Shown here one piece after another: positions 41,625 to 54,540 of a DNA stretch of 64,000 bases. How positions within the stretch are numbered: the first letter of the stretch is position 1; every line of letters starts with the position of its first letter. Made by a program: the position numbers and the translations under genes. Under the pieces are notes generated by a model. The model saw nothing but the letters and a program-made list of their open reading frames with translations, had not been told where the DNA came from and ran no database searches. Location: contig WPIO01000016.1 of the NCBI GenBank assembly GCA_009760855.2, forward strand, positions 2,265,001-2,329,000. Direction: 5' to 3'. Origin of the DNA: Cristatella mucedo. Lineage: Eukaryota > Bryozoa > Phylactolaemata > Cristatellidae.

Positions 41625-44600
41625 CTACGACAGGCGAAGCCCCGCCCAGCCCCGGCTCGGCCATCGGCGCAGGGCGAAGTAGCCGCCGAGGAGGGCGCAT
41701 CCGTAGGCGACGGCACCGTTGCACGTGACGATTCCGGAAGTGCTGCTCGGGCCGGTGGGGCCGCTCGGTCCGGTGCTGGCGCTGCTCGTCGCGACGACAA
41801 CCGGGCATTTCTCGTCCTCGTTGATGTTTGCTATCGGCATCAGTTCAAAAGAAGGTCGCTCCAGCTGTACCGGCCGACTCAGCAGCTCGTCTGCGAACGG
41901 AGGCGAGAAAGTGTCACAGAAAGCACTGTCAGAGAGGGCACTGACGCCAACGGAACTCCAAGGGGTTCGACGAATTACCGCAATCCGCTCTAATTAATTT
42001 GAATCGACCGGATATTGACGTTGCCAAGATCAATGACGGCTATTGGGTGGATATTGAAACAGACCTTCGATTTGACCTATCTAGCAAATTTCATGTCATT
42101 TTGTGCACGCGAACTTACGCAAAGGAGCTGCCACGCCTGAGGCCTGTACCGCTAGCCGCTTTAGTTCGCTTCAAATTCAATACAAATCAGCTGCATAGAG
42201 CTCCAAAAAGTATTTGGAATATCAAACTACGCTTCTTGAAAAATGTTCCCAGGAAGTTTCACGAAATTCTGCACCTGATTTCTCACGAAGTTTTCCACTG
42301 AAATAAGAATGCAGCGGCCCGGGCCAATACTGCAATCCTCGGCATTCCATCGCACAAGGAAAGAAATCCTGTACGTGAGCTGCAATAGCCTGCGCCAATA
42401 CAGCAATTCACTCGAATCCACTGCGTCCTCAGCAAGATGACTAGAAACGGATTTCGCCGAGCTCTAGCTTCTATTTTAAATTAAAGCGCACTGTGTTGTG
42501 CGCACAATCACTTACAATAAAGCAGTGTTCATGCACTCACTCTTGCCATGAGCGGCGATCGCCCGAAATGACGTGAGAAAATACCGCAATTTCAATTTAT
42601 TTTACTGCAAATCTTCGTTAAACCACTGACGTGAAGGTCTCATTTACACTGGTTGTAAGACAAGACAAGAGGCTGAAAGGGAACGCTGGAAGCGAAGCTC
42701 AGCAACTTCATTCTGCTGCGCACACACGCATTCTCGTGTAGTGCAGTGTAATCGACTGCGACGGCAGTGTCCCGTATCCGCCGCAAAGCGACCTAAACGC
42801 GTACACTAGAAGTTCTAACTATGATCGCACGCTGCTCTAACCTTCGAGCTAGTGTGCACTCGCATAATTTCCCTATAATTGCCTTCACAATTCAGACGCG
42901 ATGCACCAAAATCAACAGCAAAGGCCCGGGCCAATATCACAATCCTCGGCAAGCGCAAAACGACCAGAATGTGCATACCTTTAAGCTCTAATAGTGGTTG
43001 CACGTTGCTCTAATTATTTTGTGTGTGAAATCGCACAATACAATTTCCCCGACCCTTATGCAGCAATACTGTACAATTTATGTACAATCATACTGTACAA
43101 TCTAAAAAATACAATACAATCGGCTGCAATAGCCAGGGCCAATATCGGAATAGACAGCAATGCGATGTAAATTGCCATAAACAATGGTTTCTTAATGCTT
43201 CAATTTTAAATGCATATTACAAAGCACACGGTTTAAAGTACAACCACGTCATTTCAATCAATTTGCGATCATACAATCTCTAGCAATAAATGGCAAGCTA
43301 TGGCAACGACTCGGCTAGAAGCAGCTATGCACTACAATCCATGGCACATCGACCACAAATTGGCTATGCGAAAATCCAAGTGTTATTGCATTTATCCTTT
43401 CATTGTGTTCAAAATTAAACAGTAGAATTGTCAAGATATTATGCACGTTAATTGTCAACATCGCTCAGCAATCGACACCAATGACAGAGGCTAATGGAAA
43501 TCCTTAGGCAAATCGACGAGAAATCAGCTGCATGAAGCTTAAATCGTCATTCCATGTACCACCTCACCTTGCAGCGCGATCATATTTTCAACCCTCTTCG
43601 TGCGTTCATTCTCAGGCAATGCATAGCAATCGACGTCAATGGCCCGGAAAAATATGGCGATCCACTATGATCTATCGCAAATCACCGGAGAGTGACTTAG
43701 CCAAGCTCATCTTTTCTTACGTATCACAGCACACTGTTTTTAAAGTGCAAGGACATCCTTTCAATTAATCGCTAACGTAAAATTGTGAGCAATGAATGGC
43801 AATCGATAGCAATAATCCGGGCCGTGACTCTTTCCTACAGCCAATCGACGAGAAATTGGCTGTGCGAAACTCCAATTTTTATTGCATATAACATTTTGCT
43901 GCTTCCAAAGTTAAGCTATAGAGTCTACGTGCTGTTTTACTTGTTGACTGTCAGCACTGCACAGCAACCATAGGGGCTAATATCAGTATTCGTGGGGAAT
44001 CGACAAGATTGGCTTCCCGAAACTGCAACTCTCATTCCATGTAATATTTAAATGCGCGCCCATAATTTGCACCTATTGTTCGGGTCCAATCGACGGAAAT
44101 GCATGGCAATCGACGGCAATGACCCGGGAAACACGCCAATCCACCATGTTCCTGTACAAATGGACCGACAGTTGCTGAGAGAAGCTTTAACTTTTCTTGC
44201 CTATTACAGAGCGCTGTATTAAAAATGCAACAGATTCTTTCAACAAATCTCGGACCTACACTCGTGGGCTATACAGGGCAATCGACGACCTCGGCCCACC
44301 TTCTACCTCAATCCATTTTAAAGTGACTGGAAATCAGCAGTATGAAGTTATAACTGTCATACCACAAGACGTTCGCTGCATATGCACGTACTGTCGATGC
44401 ATTTTGCACATTCAATATTGGTGCATTGCATGGCAAGCAGCGGCAATGGTTCGGCTTTGATTGCAATATTGGTGTTACATCAGTTGCCATATCGCAATTT
44501 ACCTAGTAATAATACGTTTGGTATAGTGCCAGCAGAGAGCTCAATTTTTTTCTAGCACTTCACATTTGCAGCAATGTAGGTACGATTGAATGGTTAGAAG

Positions 44601-47600
44601 GTAGCATGCTCAATAAAAAACGAGGACAACATGGCTATTAATATGTTATAAATACTAGCTGACTTAACAGCTTTTTGTATAGCGACAGAAGAGCCTTTAC
44701 GGTAATCACCACCGCTTGCAGTGGTGACAAAGAATCGCCCACCACAGAGTTCGAACCCACGGCTTCGGGGCCAAGGTCATGAAAAGCAACCGCCTTACCT
44801 AGTGAGCCATTACTATACATGCGCAGGGTAAGCAAGCAGGTATGGTTAGTGGCAGCAGGCGCAATTTCAGCAATCACAGGGACACACTAAATGCTGTGAT
44901 TATTAGATGTGGCTTTAGTTTTTTTAAATGTTTTCAAGTCCGGAGATGTCGTTACGCAAGTTGAGACTCAATCTTTATTCCCTCACCAGGTACATAAACG
45001 ATCTGGCTGGCTCACAGCAGACGTCGGTGGTCACATTCTAGATCTCGTGATCACTAAGGATGTCCTCCCCACGGACCTTGTGGTGTGCCCACTGACCCTC
45101 TCAGATCATTGTTCGGTCTCGTTTACTGTTCCTGCTTCCTTGTACGTACAGGGTAATGTTGAACTTGTTAAACGACGTAACTTACAAAGAATTGACATGG
45201 ACAAGTTTATGAAATCTGTTTGTGATGCAGGTCTTCTTGATGTGCATTCAGACTCGACCGGCAGCCTCGATACCCTCACTGATGCGGTGAACATGACACT
45301 CAGGAGTGCTCTTGACAAGCATGCTCCCGTTCATTCTATCCGTGTTTAAAGTCACGAAGATTCCTTTCAATTTACAAAGAAACTCCTAAAGATGCGCCGG
45401 CCTAAGCGCAGGCTTGAACGTCGTTTCAAGAAATCGGGGTCTGATGCAGATCTAGTCAATTTCAAAGACTTCCTTCGAGTTTACAAGCTTTTAAAGCTTA
45501 AAAAACCAGGGCTTCTTTTTTCATTCGAAAGCTGAATTCCTGCCAGTCGGACACTAAACAGATTTATAAGACAGTAAACCATTTACTGGGCAATGTTGTG
45601 AAGTCTGACTCCCCAGATATTAAGGGCTGAGCCAAAAAGGTTTTAGCCTTCTTTACTGAAAACATCGTGCACATTCGTGCCTCCATTAAGCCCCCTCCGA
45701 CTAAAGCAATCGCGGTTCCTCAACCTGTGACCTTCCTTAAAAGGTTCTCCGAGGTTTCTGCATGCGATGTGGCTACCTTAATAAGGTCTAGCAAAAAGAG
45801 CTCGTCTCCTGAAGACCCTATACCCTCATGTCAGTGGTCTTCACTGGCAGACCAACTTAGCCCTGCCATAACCAAGATTTTTAATGCTTCTTTGGGAAAA
45901 GGGGTCATCCCCAAGTCCTTCAAATCGGCAATCGTTAGACCTATTCTTAAAAAGCCTGGATTAGACACAGAGGTCCTTGCAAACTATCGTCCAGTTTCCC
46001 TTCTTCCTTTCTTATCAAAGATTCTTGAAAAAATTGTTGCTAAGCAGCTGGTTGAACATATTGAAAAAAATGGAATGCCAGAAAAATTTCAATCAGGATT
46101 CAAGAGGCAGCGCTCTACTGAAATGGCTCTCCTCCGTGTTAACAATGAAATTCTACGTGGCAACGACGACGGGAATGTCACTGCCCTAGCTCTGCTAGAT
46201 CTGTCTGCTGCTTTCGACACCATTGATCACGAGGTTTTGCTTGAACGATTGAGAACAACGATCGGTCTGGCAGACGAAGCACTGGCGTGGTTTAAATCGT
46301 ACTCGTCTGATCGCGTTCAATCCGTGTCGTGTGGGGGTCAGGTCTCACGCACGAGAAGGGTCACCTGTGGAGTCACTCAAGGGTCCGTACTCGGCCCCTT
46401 GCTGTTCTCCATTTATACAAAACCTGTGGGAAAAGTCATTAAGGCCCATGGAATGAGATATCACTTCTATGCTGATGATACTCAGTTGTATTTGTCATTC
46501 AAACCGTTGGAATCTGCTGCAGCAACTGGGAAACTGAATACTTGCCTTGCCGATGTTCGATCTTGGATGTCGGAAAACTTCCTGAAATTAAATGATGATA
46601 AAACCGAACTGCTGCTCATAGGACACCCTAAGCGTGTGGCTGGATTAAAAGGCTTTGCTCTTCTAATAGGTGATGTTATTGTGCGACCATCACCACGCGC
46701 TCGAAACGTAGGTGTCGTTTTCGACAACTGCCTTAATTTTAAAAGCTTTATTCAGAAGACTGCTTCTACAGCTAACCATCACATCCGATCCCTATCCAAG
46801 ATTAGGAGCTGTCTCTCACTGTTGCTTGTAAATAATATAACTACCTCCTTAGTTCTGTCTCGGCTTGATTATTGCAATTCCTTATTGGGTGGGCTGCCAA
46901 AGAAAGCTATTAGACCACTGCAGCTGACTATGAATATGGCTGCAAGGCTAGTCTTCAAGTCCCAGAGGTTTGAGCACGTGTCTCCTTTGCTAAAAGAGCT
47001 AGGATGAATGCCGAATGAGCAACGGATCCAGAGCAAAGTTCTTACGCAAACCCACAAGGCCCACCACGGCTTGGCTCCTTCATACCTAGCTGAACTGTTG
47101 CCCCAGTTTCAACCTATTCGCGCCCTCAGGTCCTGTGTGGACAATAAATTAGCTGTTTCATTCCTCCGCTTAAAGACAGTTGGCAACAGAAGCTTTAGCT
47201 CTGCAGGTTCTAGGCCGTGGAACTCACTTCCACAATTCTTACGCAACGACAACTACTCTCCTACTTCCGACTATGGGTCATCGTTTTCAGCGGCCCTGAG
47301 CTGTTACTTCCATGCTACTCACTACCTCAACTGCTCTCCTGACTCTGCTATGCTGTCCACTTTCTCTTTGTTGTGTGAGACGAAGTCTGTTGGCTACCGA
47401 ATGCTTACCGAAAGCCGCTTAGGCTGTGAGTGCGCTGTACAAAACTCTCCTGCGTAACACCCACCTGGTCTTTATGAGTTGTGGAGTTACAGACGGAGAT
47501 ACATTACAATACATGGACGAGTGCATCGGCGCGGAACACATCCTTACATCAAAGGTCCGACTCTGCATTGAGTCAATTGCCTAACTACCTGCTGCAGGTG

Positions 47601-48770
47601 GGACATGCATCAGTGGCCGATGCTGCTGCACTAATTACAATAGCAGAACCTGGAGGCTCACACAACACAGGCTTTAGGAGCGTACGAACTGAAGGAGCTG
47701 TCTCCAAAGGATTTACGATTTTGTAGAATTTATGGTTAAACAGCTAAGAATCCGAAAAGCAGGTGGTACGATACTTAGCCTGGTGGGGGAGTAGATCTGA
47801 TACGTAGGCTAAAGCCAAAAAAAGGAAGGAACCTAAAAGTGAGTGACAAATCAATACAGTCGATGCGTTGCTTGACTGAGAGCCAGTGCAGGTAAGCGAG
47901 AAGTGCTGAGATGCGAAAATTTCAGCAATGTCAGGCAGCTCGAATTAGGCAGACTTGACTGTGGAGCCGATGTGGTCGCCTGATGAGCGGTCACTTAAGA
48001 GCATTTAGATTTCCGTATTTAACAGGCCGTCGCCATCAATTGCCGTGCAGTGCCCTACATCTCCATCAAATGTTGACGAGAGGAATTTTAAGACAGTGAA
48101 GAGAGGGACGTCGCTGGCAGATTTGGGGCCTTAATTTTATCTAAAATAAGAGCTACGCTTACTTACGGTTTAGATTTAGGTTTATAGCTACGCAGATAAT
48201 CTCTCAGAGCAGATTTACAGTTGAGGCTTATTTTCAGATGTGGGAATTATTTAAAAATAAGCGGCTAGGTTACAGACGGTTAGGGCTGGAATTTCGAGTG
48301 GAGCGAGAAATACGGGTTTGCTGAAGACATGGTGGGTTATGCAGGAGATATTAGATAGACGTGGCCAGCGGTCGCCCTACCTGAGACGCGTATCAAGCAA
48401 CTGACGTTGTCTCTCGCGTCATGCCGCCAGTACGATGGCTTGTCGGCGTCGCAGAAAAGTCGCTTTCCGTTCCACGCCGGCAACACCGTCACGTTGAGAA
48501 TGTTGGAAAACCATCTGGTGCCCTCGAAGAGAAAGGACTGCTGGCAGCGCGAGAACTCCAGCTCCGGCACGCTCTCGATGGGAACACCGTCGAGAGTCCA
48601 ATTCACGGTCGGACTCTCATTCGCCGGCCCCTGGCACGTCAAGGCCTCGTAGGGAGATGTGAAGTTGATGTAGCACCAGAGGTCAACAAGATTATCTTCG
48701 ACCTGCCTAGGTCCCCAGTCTACCAGCGTCTGTTGGAGCCAGTCCGCACCAGAGATTTCAAGTGTTTGAC
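41625..48770 (-). CDS. Ig-like domain membrane protein, gene 2 (two 3' exons)
   Basis: This is the paralogue of the gene at 25497-28527. Exons are 48770-48381 (acceptor ttcgctcag|GT, donor CAG|gtaggg, phase 1-1) and 41890-41625 (acceptor ccgttcgcag|AC, stop TAG). They give 218 residues with no stop or frameshift. The Ig exon keeps all five cysteines, VNWTLDGVPIESVPELEF, ILNVTV and NGKRLFCDADKPSYWRHDAR, with a 4-residue longer loop (CQGPANESPTVNW). The tail exon keeps PIANI-DE-C, a Gly/Pro/Ser stalk and a hydrophobic segment (GIVTCNGAVAYGCALLGGYF) before RRWPSR, which suits a type I membrane protein with a short basic inner tail. The intron is 6.5 kb and includes the degenerate satellite and LINE inserts. 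No signal exon was found. Most substitutions near the core leave the Cys, Trp and N-glycosylation pattern intact. Confidence 0.7.
42295..44500. repeat. Degenerate ~160-180 bp satellite in the gene 2 intron
   Basis: Motif starts lie near 42738, 42898, 43110, 43280, 43612, 43780, 43955, 44087, 44270 and 44423 (for example gcaatcgacgtcaatggccc, ggcaatcgacggcaatgacc). Spacings cluster near 160-180 bp or twice that. It extends farther than in unit 1. Confidence 0.75.
44505..44605 (-). mobile_element. LINE-A 3' end, worn
   Basis: aataatacgtttggtatagt then agagagctcaatttttttct and tttgcagcaatg: the reversed hairpin region with tail. Confidence 0.65.
44640..44825 (-). mobile_element. SINE-1 copy
   Basis: The reverse of the 4843 copy: cttaacagcttttt, gcgacagaagagcctttacg, accaccgcttgcagtggtga, gttcgaacccacgg (B box) and ccttacctagtgagccatta (A box). 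Confidence 0.88.
44820..44975 (-). mobile_element. LINE-A trace
   Basis: agtggcagcaggcgcaattt, acactaaatgctgtgattat and gatgtcgttacgcaagttga are the reversed LINE-A end, cut off by the LINE-B copy that follows. Confidence 0.6.
44985..47515 (+). mobile_element. LINE-B, 5' truncated, endonuclease tail plus RT
   Basis: It begins within an APE endonuclease domain: GGHILDLVITKD and LSDHCSVSFTVPA at 45025-45135 are the conserved end of that fold. A stop at 45347 and further breaks to 45666 interrupt the linker. The RT domain is then open (45667-47004). After a TGA the C-terminal part continues in frame (QRIQSKVLTQTHKAHHGLAP, KLAVSFLRLKTVGNRSFSSA). The 3' end is gagttacagacggagataca and a short ATTACA tail. 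It is the least decayed non-LTR copy in the window and lies inside the intron of Ig-like gene 2, on the opposite strand. Confidence 0.92.
45667..47007 (+). pseudogene. LINE-B reverse transcriptase domain
   Basis: A 446-codon open frame with no natural start (it opens after a stop). RT blocks appear in order: ILKKPGLDTEVLANYRPVSL, FQSGFKRQRSTEMALL, motif A ALLDLSAAFDTIDHEVLLER with Asp178, motif B VTQGSVLGPLLFSIY, motif C FYADDTQLYLSF with catalytic Asp270-Asp271, motif D LNDDKTELLLIG, and thumb RSLSKIRSC, SRLDYCNSLLGGLP. In related fragments the codon at 47005 reads TGG within a KELGWLPV motif, so the TGA is a nonsense change rather than the normal end. All catalytic residues are present but the element is dead because of the 5' truncation and stops. 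Confidence 0.92.
47600..48000 (-). mobile_element. LINE-A C-terminal fragment
   Basis: aggctttaggagcgtacgaa, tctccaaaggatttacgatt, cagccagtgcaggtaagcga: the reversed RT end, worn. It lies between LINE-B and the resumption of unit 2 at 48002. Confidence 0.7.
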
Positions 48771-49864
48771 CTGAGCGAACAGGCGAGCTCGTTTGTGAGT
48801 ACATGAATGCCGCTCCATCGAAGCGCTCGATTGACGAACTCGGAAATCGGCATACAGTAGGGCAAAAACATGACGGCTGCAAAAGTTCTCATGTTTATTC
48901 GCACAAGCAGTTGCAAAAGCTTGTGCTAGAGACCGTAATAGAGGAAAAACCCTTTAGCCTCTCCTACTATTGCTGGCGAGACGCCCTACCACTGCCGCGA
49001 CTGCTTACCCTCGATTTAAAGAGCGTGCATACCTAAATTACAAAAAGCATGGCGTACCTAAATTGCAGCGACATTAGCGACAGTAGCTAGCTACTTGTAA
49101 GACTTACAACTGCAGCGGGCAGGCGGAAGTTACGGCAGGAACATGCAGAAACACTGAAGCTATTGTCATCACCCGGATTTGCTCGCTACGCAGAAACTTA
49201 AATTACAACCGGCTGTAGCGATAACCGAATCTCTCCTAACGAAATTTACTGCGTCGGCGGAAGAGGAAGCCTGTACAGTTATTAGCGATAGCGAGGCTTG
49301 CTCCACTGATAAAAAATGACGTGAGAAAAAAGGACTGTGAGGAACAGCATTAGAAAAAGTTCCTTAAATTGGAGCGCATCGCATAATGCTGTCCATGGGC
49401 GAGTTGGGAGGGAAAGAGCTTCCTTAAATCGTACTTCGGCGACGTCAATCGGCAGAGGGCTCCAGACTGACCGCTGCCACGAGGAACCGGAGTCACTGTC
49501 CTTTGAAAGAACTTCCGTTCGAGAGTCACCTCAGTGCTCCGAGTAAGGAAGAGCAGATGCTCATTTAGACTTCACTTCGGGCGGCTCAAAAGAGAACGTG
49601 TCCATACCACGCTTACAGCTGCCGAGCTCGCGCGGGCATTAGCGATTGCATTTCGCATCAGGCCTGTCATCCAGCTCCCATCGCTCGTCCGCACAATGCC
49701 GATTCTCGCGTAACGAGAACCTAAATGTTCGCTTAATGCCAGTATTGTACATTGACACATTATGAGGCGGTCGCCTGTGTGAAGAGCACGAAATCCGGAA
49801 GCGCATAAGCATTTCCCCCCACTTCATGAACCAAGTCAAATCGTAAAAGTGTCTTTGCACTACC

Positions 49865-49865
<1 letters not shown>
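48771..49865 (-). other. Upstream flank of the Ig exon, unit 2
   Basis: Colinear with 28528-29600. No signal-peptide exon is recognised. Confidence 0.4.
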
Positions 49866-49867
<2 letters not shown>

Positions 49868-49946
<79 letters not shown>

Positions 49947-50005
49947 ACACACACACACACTCTCACACACACAGACACACACACATATATATACATACAT
50001 ACATA

Positions 50006-50066
<61 letters not shown>

Positions 50067-50068
50067 AA
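49868..50068. repeat. (CA)n followed by (TA)n, unit 2
   Basis: Counterpart of 29601-29845, with the same acatacatacatatata junction words but a shorter length. Confidence 0.95.
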
Positions 50069-50084
50069 TTCATTTGTATTATGC

Positions 50085-50150
50085 CATAAAAGAAATTAAT
50101 CTAAATTCAGGCGCTTCACCTATGCCCCGAGCTCGAGCTTAATGGCCTTG
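50085..50150 (-). mobile_element. Truncated SINE-2 trace, unit 2
   Basis: Same truncated segment as 29865-29925 (aattcaggcgcttcacctat and gccccgagctcgagc). Confidence 0.5.
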
Positions 50151-50954
50151 CAAATGACGAGCGCCATACGTTCTGGGAGTGCGAGGAGTTATCCCAGTTC
50201 GCACCAGCCGATATACAATGAGCTCCTCCGTGCGCTTCTAACAGGCAGCTGTGACGTCACACAGACTACCAAAATCGAGGTCGGGCTTGCAAAGCGGATG
50301 CATTCCCGAGGTACTCACCGATGGGAACGACGACCATCAAACTGACACTCGCCAAAATGGCTGCCGAAATCATCATTTTCAATTCAATACTGCAAATTTA
50401 GTAGAGTGCAAATTAGTCAGCATCAATTACTTAACGATAATAAATCAGCTATAGAACGACCAGTGACTATAAAAAAGTTTTTGAAATACTTACGCAGCAT
50501 CCAAAGCGAACTTAAATCTTTTCCTGAAAAGTTAAAACTATGCTGGAACGGCTGAGTGTTAATCAGTGAATAATTATAATATTACGCTCAATTTCTGTGC
50601 CTCCAAGAACGTGACGGAAAGGGGCAACAGTACACACAGTCGGAGCAACTGCGATAAGGAACGGGTGAGATTTTGGCTTCGATCTAACTGTAGAAAAGGC
50701 AGGAGATTAAAATTAAATGCAAAAGTAGTACTCGCGACAGCACACAACAACCCCGTAGCAAGGTTGAACAAACCTAGTTGCGCCTCTCGTCTCGATTGGG
50801 CATAACTGGTGGAAGACTCCAGAGTGAACGGAAAATGATCATCTGAGGAGCCAATGAAGTATGGGGCACCTCAGGGGACTCTGATTGGTCAGGTTCTTTT
50901 CACGGTTTATAGTCTCCCTCTTGCGGACGATGTGATTGCTATGCCTGTGCTATC

Positions 50955-51605
50955 AAGCGCTTACAACTGATACAAAACTCTGCAGCTAGGCTTGTCTGTT
51001 GCGAGCGTCGCAGTGGCCACATCGTACCACTTCTCGCCGACCTGAACTGGCTCCAAGTCAAGCAACGCATGGACTTTAAAGTTTTGTCATTCACTTTTAG
51101 ATCTCTATATTTTTTGGCTCCGGCCTACTTTTCAGATCCACTCATCCACAAGCGTAAGCATAGTAGCACCTGCTTTTCGGAATCTGACTGTTTACCGGCA
51201 TCTCGTACAAATCTCAAATCCTTTGAAGACCGCGCCTTTAGTACGTATGATCCCAAAGCCTGGAACTCACTCCTGACCTGAGTCACGACATCTGACCCGT
51301 ACACATTTGAAAGTTAAATAAAAACGCATTGAGTTACCACAGCATTTAGTGAGTCCTTTCGATTCGTCATTTATGTGCTTATGCGTGTGGCTACTGTGCC
51401 GTTAACCATATTTGCATGCTGACTGTGTGCATGTGGCCCCGAACTATGTTATTCTCACTTACTATTGACCCTGATACCACTAATTATTCGGTTGTACACA
51501 TGTATTCCTTGCAACAAATGTAAAGTGCCTGGAAAGAGACTGAGTTACCTGAGGGTGCTATAATGTATCATCATCCTTATTATTATTACTATTATTATTA
51601 TTATC
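50955..51605 (+). mobile_element. LINE-A copy, unit 2 twin
   Basis: Near-identical to 30770-31415, including the same truncation. It was therefore copied by duplication or conversion, not by separate insertion. Confidence 0.85.
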
Positions 51606-52780
<1,175 letters not shown>

Positions 52781-53704
52781 TTCTTTGCTTCTGCAAATTA
52801 TCACTTGTTGCTGGACTACCGACCTATGCAATCAGGCGCTAACAGTTGGCCTTAGCTACAGCTTACCTATCATATCTCACTAACAGGCTAAGTATCGTAC
52901 CACCTGCTTTCCGGAATCTAATCGTTAACTTATATCTCGTACGAACATGATACCCTTTGAGACCGCTACGATTAAGCATTCGGTCATGCTGATGCTGCGA
53001 TTGCGAAACCCTCACTAATTCGAGTAGCGGCACAACGCGTGCACAGTGATATGACCTGAAGCTGGCGACACACGACGTTAAAACAAAGCACTACATATTC
53101 CGCACGCAGAGCTTGCAAAAACAACGCATTATTAAAAGCATAACAATAGCCTGTATTCTACGGCTTATACATGCGGGTGACTCGCTGACAGACAGAAGCT
53201 CGCGCTAAGCGCTACTCACCGACCGGCAGACCGTCGCTCCAAGACTGCGAATGCCGTATGTCACAAGCCCTATATAGTAGCCAGGTCATAAATCACATTA
53301 ATCACTAAAAAAAAACAAAAATAAATAGCAATAATCGCGCATAGTGCTGCTCATAAGGCTTAGCTCATTGAGGCGATTTCATAAGCGTCCTCATTCGAGT
53401 GGCATTGCACTGCCTTTGCACGCATGAAAAGTTTCTTGTAAAGGATTAGGTTCTCTGAGTGTGCGATACAAATGTTTTTTTGTTATTCTTAACTGTATAA
53501 TTGCTTACAATTCATTTTATTATTAATGATACTATGTTTACTTGGACGCCGGCAATCCGCCACCTCGCGACGGCCCTGACCGGCGTTTTAGTCGCAACTG
53601 CCTTATGCCTCTGCCGGCCGTGACTCACCCATTATAAGCCACCGCTATAAAAGCTATGGTTCATAAGCCGACAGCAGCCCAATAAACTCCAAAGGACCAC
53701 TGAG
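52781..53704. other. LINE-A debris and spacer, unit 2
   Basis: Twin of 32256-33180, with the same TATA-like word on the minus strand (about 53277-53268) and gtgagt donor (near 53218). No gene is recognised. Confidence 0.35.
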
Positions 53705-54375
53705 CCAATCACGAGGACGCACTAAATGCTCTGATATATAGGTGCATTTGTAGCTTCTTTGTAAACGTCGTCGAGTCAGGGGATGTCGCGACGTCAGTCG
53801 GGAGCGAGTGCCAGGCTTTGGGAGCATTCGTACTAAAGGCGCATGGCTATTTAGAGGCGCAGCTAAAGGACCAGAGTCAAAAGAGCTGATGGTTGCGATA
53901 GGAAATCCTAGCAGGAAGTGCGTCGTAGATGTGGTATCCTTATCTAAACAAGCTCGAATTTTAGCAATGTTATTAGGTGAAAGTAAGCAGACTTGATAGT
54001 GGAGCTGATGTGGTCGCCTTACGAAAGGTCACTTTGGAACATGGCACCTAGATTTCGTGCAGATTCAATCGGAGGTATGCTAGTAGAGCCAATTTTGAGC
54101 GCTACACATTCCAATTTCCGAATCAAACTTGGTTCACCCATAGTAGTAAGTTATTTTTATCATGATTTAATTTAAGAAAATTTGCTGCCACCTGTGTGCT
54201 GATGTCATCGATGCATGCAGCAAAGGAGTTGAGAGAATTTGAGGTGCTCGAAGGCTGGGAGGGATCAAAGCAAAGGTACAACTGAGTGTCATCCGCATAG
54301 AAGTGAAAGCCTAGTTTGTGCTTGGCGATCGCATCGGCAAGACGGAGAGTAGAGCCATCACGTCCGATCCTCATC
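53705..54375 (-). mobile_element. LINE-A fragment with YADD, unit 2
   Basis: The minus strand reads FHFYADDTQLYLCFDPSQPS (54300-54240) to AANFLKLNHDKNNLLLW, then the C-terminal block toward 53720 (ccaggctttgggagcattcg reversed). Unit 1 keeps only the 33185-33400 part. Confidence 0.85.
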
Positions 54376-54540
54376 TAAGACTAGGAGCTGTCTTCAAAAG
54401 TGGCTTGCAAAAATTTAACTAGCACCTTAGATCGGTCTTAAATTTAACTTCTCTAAAATATAAATTAAATTTTAACTTAAATTAAAGTTTGATTTTATTA
54501 AAAAATTTAACCTTACAATTAAAAAAAATAACAAAAATTG
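54376..54540. other. Low-complexity A/T stretch
   Basis: Repeated taaatttaa / aaattaaa words. Nothing else is recognised. Confidence 0.6.

Noticed and set aside
50574..50774. Signal-peptide-like minus frame (LLRLCVLLPLSVTF) after a good acceptor-like tract
   Set aside because: There is no ATG in or before the hydrophobic part and no donor after it, and the twin copy at about 30.4-30.6 kb has the same defects.
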